A stretch of DNA of 64,000 nt from Loktanella salsilacus. Its GTDB lineage: Bacteria > Pseudomonadota > Alphaproteobacteria > Rhodobacterales > Rhodobacteraceae. Position numbers and translations under genes: made by a program. The notes beneath the pieces are model-generated. The model worked only from the letters and a program-made list of their open reading frames with translations, searched no databases and was not told the DNA's origin. The stretch lies in NCBI RefSeq assembly GCF_900114485.1, contig NZ_FOTF01000009.1, positions 1-64,000 of the forward strand, written 5' to 3'. Positions 61,757 through 64,000 of the stretch are shown here, piece by piece (positions within the stretch are counted from its first letter, which is position 1; every line of letters begins with the position of its first letter).

Positions 61757-63538
61757 TTAGTGATTGTCGCGCGGCAGATCATGGGCGATCCGCTGATAGG
61801 CCGTCGCCAGTTCCAGACAGCCGCCCTGGGCCAACTGCCCCACATGTTTGCGGTAGATTTCTTGCCAAGGCGTCTGGTGATGCAGGACCGGTTCCACCCA
61901 ATCAGCGCGTCGCTGCGCCCATTCGGCGTCATCAACCAGCGCGTCCAGACGGCTTTCATTCAGGTCCAGTCGTACCCGGTCACCGGTTTGAAGCAGCGCA
62001 AGGCCCCCGCCAACAACCGCCTCTGGCGAGGCGTTTAGAATCGACGGGCTTTCAGACGTGCCGCTTTGGCGCCCATCCCCGACAGTCGGAAGATGGTTAA
62101 TACCCTGCCGGATCAGCGCATCAGGCGGCTGCATATTCACCACTTCGGCGCTGCCGGGGTAACCGACGCAACCAACACCGCGAATGAATAAAACCGTCTC
62201 GGCGTCGATCCCCAGATCGGTATCGTTGATCCGGTCATGGTAATCCTCCGGCCCCTCAAACACGACGGCGCGGCCTTCGAAAATCCCCTCTGCCCCCGGC
62301 GTCGACAAATAGCGCGCGCGAAAATCAGGAGAGATCACAGAGGTCTTCATAAGGGCGCTATCAAACAGGTTGCCCGACAGAACAAGGAACCCCGCCTTTG
62401 TCCGCATCGGATCGCTCACAGGGCGGATCACGTCCAGATCCTCGCTCTCGATCCCGGCCAATGCATCGCCCACCGTTTGGCCGCTGGCGGTCATCGCGCC
62501 CATATGCAGCATCCCGGCTTTGGCCAACTCGCCCATCACCGCAGGCACACCGCCCGCGCGGAAAAAGCTCTCTCCTAGGTATTCGCCGGCAGGCTGCATG
62601 TTCACCAAAAGCGGCGCGTCAAAGCCGACGGTTTCCCAATCCTTCACGTCCAGCGCCACGCCCACATGCCGCGCAATCGCGGCCAGATGCGGCGGCGCAT
62701 TGGTGGAACCGCCAATGGCGGTATTCACGACAATTGCGTTTTCAAAGGCTTCGCGCGTCATGATGTCCGACGGCTTTAGATCATCCAGCACCATCTGCAC
62801 GATGCGCTTTCCGGTCTCATAGGCCATGTTCATCCGCTCGCGGAACGGCGCGGGAATGGCGGACGATCCGGTCAAGGTCATGCCCAAGGCTTCTGCCATC
62901 GCGTTCATCGTGCTTGCGGTGCCCATCGTGTTGCAATGCCCCAGCGACGGGGCAGAGGCGCAGGCGCGCTTCATGAACTCGGGATAATCAATCTTACCTT
63001 CCGCCAGCAATCGGCGGCTTTCCCAGATGATCGTGCCGGATCCTGCGCGCTTGCCTTTCCACCAGCCGTCCAGCATCGGCCCGCCATTCAGCGCAATCGC
63101 AGGTAGGTCCAGCGTTGCCGCCCCCATCAGCATCGCCGGAGTCGTCTTGTCACAGCCCGTCGTGAGCACGACGCCGTCGATGGGATAGCCGTGCAGCACC
63201 TCGACCAAGGACAAATAGGCAAGGTTGCGGTCCAGCGCCGCTGTCGGGCGTTTGCCGGTCTCTTGAATAGGGTGAACCGGAAATTCCATCGGAATCCCGC
63301 CGCCGTCGCGAATGCCCGCCTTGATCCGGTCGGCGAGGAAGACGTGAATCTTGTTGCAGGGGGCCAGATCGCTACCGGTCTGGGCAATACCGATAATCGG
63401 GCGGTCCGCTTGCAGCTCTTCCGCGCTGAACGTGCCGTTCTGATACTTTTCCAGATACAGCGCCGTCATCCCCGGATTGTTCGGATTATCAAACCACTCC
63501 TGCGACCGGAACCGCTTGTTTGCGCGTGTATCTGTCAT
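61757..63538 (-). CDS. IlvD/Edd family sugar-acid dehydratase (arabonate/xylonate dehydratase-like)
   Basis: A 593-residue iron-sulfur dehydratase that forms 2-keto-3-deoxy sugar acids from aldonates. The cluster cysteines are C61 in LAPCNKIH, C129 in TTGCDKTTPA and C202 in LGHCNTMGTAST. The length and the opening RSQEWFDNPNNPGMTALYLEKYQNG are those of the pentonate dehydratase branch (L-arabonate, D-xylonate), not of IlvD. GVGCVGYPGSAEVVNMQPP and GDGRQSGTSESPSILNASPE form the C-terminal active-site region. GGGGAAGAGG precedes ATG 63538. It leads the five-gene operon, with a perfect GntR-type palindrome 41-56 bp upstream. Confidence 0.92.
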   Translation of the reverse strand: MTDTRANKRFRSQEWFDNPNNPGMTALYLEKYQNGTFSAEELQADRPIIGIAQTGSDLAPCNKIHVFLADRIKAGIRDGGGIPMEFPVHPIQETGKRPTAALDRNLAYLSLVEVLHGYPIDGVVLTTGCDKTTPAMLMGAATLDLPAIALNGGPMLDGWWKGKRAGSGTIIWESRRLLAEGKIDYPEFMKRACASAPSLGHCNTMGTASTMNAMAEALGMTLTGSSAIPAPFRERMNMAYETGKRIVQMVLDDLKPSDIMTREAFENAIVVNTAIGGSTNAPPHLAAIARHVGVALDVKDWETVGFDAPLLVNMQPAGEYLGESFFRAGGVPAVMGELAKAGMLHMGAMTASGQTVGDALAGIESEDLDVIRPVSDPMRTKAGFLVLSGNLFDSALMKTSVISPDFRARYLSTPGAEGIFEGRAVVFEGPEDYHDRINDTDLGIDAETVLFIRGVGCVGYPGSAEVVNMQPPDALIRQGINHLPTVGDGRQSGTSESPSILNASPEAVVGGGLALLQTGDRVRLDLNESRLDALVDDAEWAQRRADWVEPVLHHQTPWQEIYRKHVGQLAQGGCLELATAYQRIAHDLPRDNH

Positions 63539-63578
63539 GGCTTCACCTCTTCCCCAGATGTCTGTTTGCAAGCTGTCA

Positions 63579-63594
63579 ATTTGGTATACCAAAT
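63579..63594. promoter_or_regulatory. GntR-type operator, perfect 16-bp palindrome
   Basis: ATTTGGTATACCAAAT is fully self-complementary. The core TGGTATACCA is the usual recognition sequence of FadR-subfamily GntR regulators of sugar-acid genes (the UxuR/ExuR/LldR type). It lies 41 bp upstream of the dehydratase start, where a repressor would block initiation. The cognate regulator is not adjacent; the GntR gene at 547-1302 is only a distant candidate. Confidence 0.8.
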
Positions 63595-63627
63595 GCAAGC
63601 GTAATTCGCGCAGCCCGCGCCCGCCCC

Positions 63628-63703
63628 TTTTTCTCGTCAGAAATATCCCGGGGCACGGCGCACAGCGCCGGGGGCTGGCCCCAAGATTTTTCGCAGAAAA
63701 ATC
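63628..63703. repeat. Second copy of the GC-rich hairpin repeat, with terminator
   Basis: TTTTCTCGTCAGAAATATCC followed by GC-rich short hairpins (GGGGC-TGG-CCCC type) resembles the copy at 46899-46971. At the inner end, GATTTTT (63685-63691) and AAAAATC (63697-63703) form a hairpin with loop CGCAG, directly after the minus-strand gene ending at 63705. It is the probable terminator of that gene. Confidence 0.65.
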
Positions 63704-63704
63704 G

Positions 63705-64000
63705 TTACTTCTTTGCCTCGGCCGCCATATCGAGCCCATTCAATGCCCCGACCCTATCCGTGATCGAGGGCACAAAATCAGCACCGTGACCCGACGCTTC
63801 GGCCTGCGCGAAAAACTGCTTTGCAGCAGAGGCCATGATCGTCGTCAGCCCCGCCGCATCCGCCATCGCCCCGACGTATCGCAGGTCTTTGGCCCCATTG
63901 GCGATGGTGAACTTGTGCACCTCTTCGCGGTCAACGGCATATGTCATGAAGCTTTCGAAGAACCCGTTGGTCAAACGGCTGCTCCCGATCACTTGCCGCA
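63705..64000 (-). CDS. 3-hydroxyisobutyrate dehydrogenase-like protein, C-terminal part (cut by window edge)
   Basis: The visible 98 codons encode the C-terminal helical domain of a beta-hydroxyacid dehydrogenase: GSSRLTNGFFESFMTYAVD, HKFTIANGAKDLRYVGAMADAAG and FAQAEASGHGADFVPSITD. The N-terminal Rossmann domain and catalytic Lys lie beyond the right edge. It is distinct from the intact homologue at 6640-7626. Its position next to the sugar-acid operator suggests a related role, such as oxidation of a semialdehyde, but its substrate is unknown. Confidence 0.82.
   Translation of the reverse strand, partial: RQVIGSSRLTNGFFESFMTYAVDREEVHKFTIANGAKDLRYVGAMADAAGLTTIMASAAKQFFAQAEASGHGADFVPSITDRVGALNGLDMAAEAKK

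Noticed and set aside
1-64000. CRISPR arrays, rRNA and tRNA genes, prophage or conjugative genes
   Set aside because: No regularly spaced repeats, no tRNA cloverleaf or rRNA sequence, and no phage structural or transfer genes were recognised while reading both strands.

Overview
The window looks like chromosomal DNA of a marine Roseobacter-group alphaproteobacterium (Rhodobacteraceae in the wide sense). Reasons: high G+C with alphaproteobacterial codon use, a dense set of TRAP and ABC solute transporters, CoxLMS/PaoABC-type molybdenum hydroxylases, and GC-rich 'TTCTGGTCAAAAATATC' hairpin repeats of the kind common in this group. This assignment is an inference. No rRNA, tRNA or CRISPR array was seen.

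Layout. 1-345: end of an ISNCY-type insertion sequence. 547-5383: sugar-acid locus (GntR regulator, solute-binding protein broken by an in-frame amber codon, Gfo/Idh/MocA oxidoreductase, mannonate-dehydratase-like enolase-superfamily enzyme). 5384-6513: three gene remnants (class II aldolase, butyrobetaine-hydroxylase-like dioxygenase, ABC ATPase). 6640-13033: a second oxidative locus (3-hydroxyisobutyrate-dehydrogenase-like enzyme, aldehyde dehydrogenase, enolase-superfamily enzyme, GMC oxidoreductase, LysR). 13313-17266: five consecutive genes for exported proteins, two with YHYH domains, one PEBP-like and two unrecognised. This is the least understood unit here. 17605-24533: soluble PAS histidine kinase and a 1625-residue secreted GEVED/DUF11/SdrD-B-type protein.

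25049-33776: peptide operon with two ABC ATPases, a family 5 binding protein, two permeases, a gamma-glutamyltransferase-like enzyme, DUF1028 and GntR. It probably begins at a CTG codon just downstream of a strong inverted repeat. 33797-36133: TetR, amine-oxidase-like flavoprotein and ChrR-like cupin. 36458-43976: TRAP transporter, three-subunit molybdenum hydroxylase and divergent TetR, with two tandem operator-like palindromes in the divergent promoter. 44173-48204: creatinase, AGE-family isomerase/epimerase and MFS transporter. 48297-48931: VapBC. 49040-52718: PaoABC-type aldehyde oxidoreductase. 52819-58114: Tat-exported formate dehydrogenase with two small accessory genes, one of them a 47-codon membrane ORF. 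58259-63538: operon of an IlvD/Edd sugar-acid dehydratase, two short-chain dehydrogenases, a BadF-type sugar kinase and NagA, preceded by a perfect GntR-type palindrome. The right edge cuts a 3-hydroxyisobutyrate-dehydrogenase-like gene.

Taken together, the window is a catabolic region: import of sugar acids, peptides and organic acids, oxidation by Mo-, flavin- and NAD-dependent enzymes, and formate oxidation at the membrane. Each unit carries its own local regulator or operator. Several operons are tightly packed, with at least ten ATGA or TAATG start/stop overlaps.
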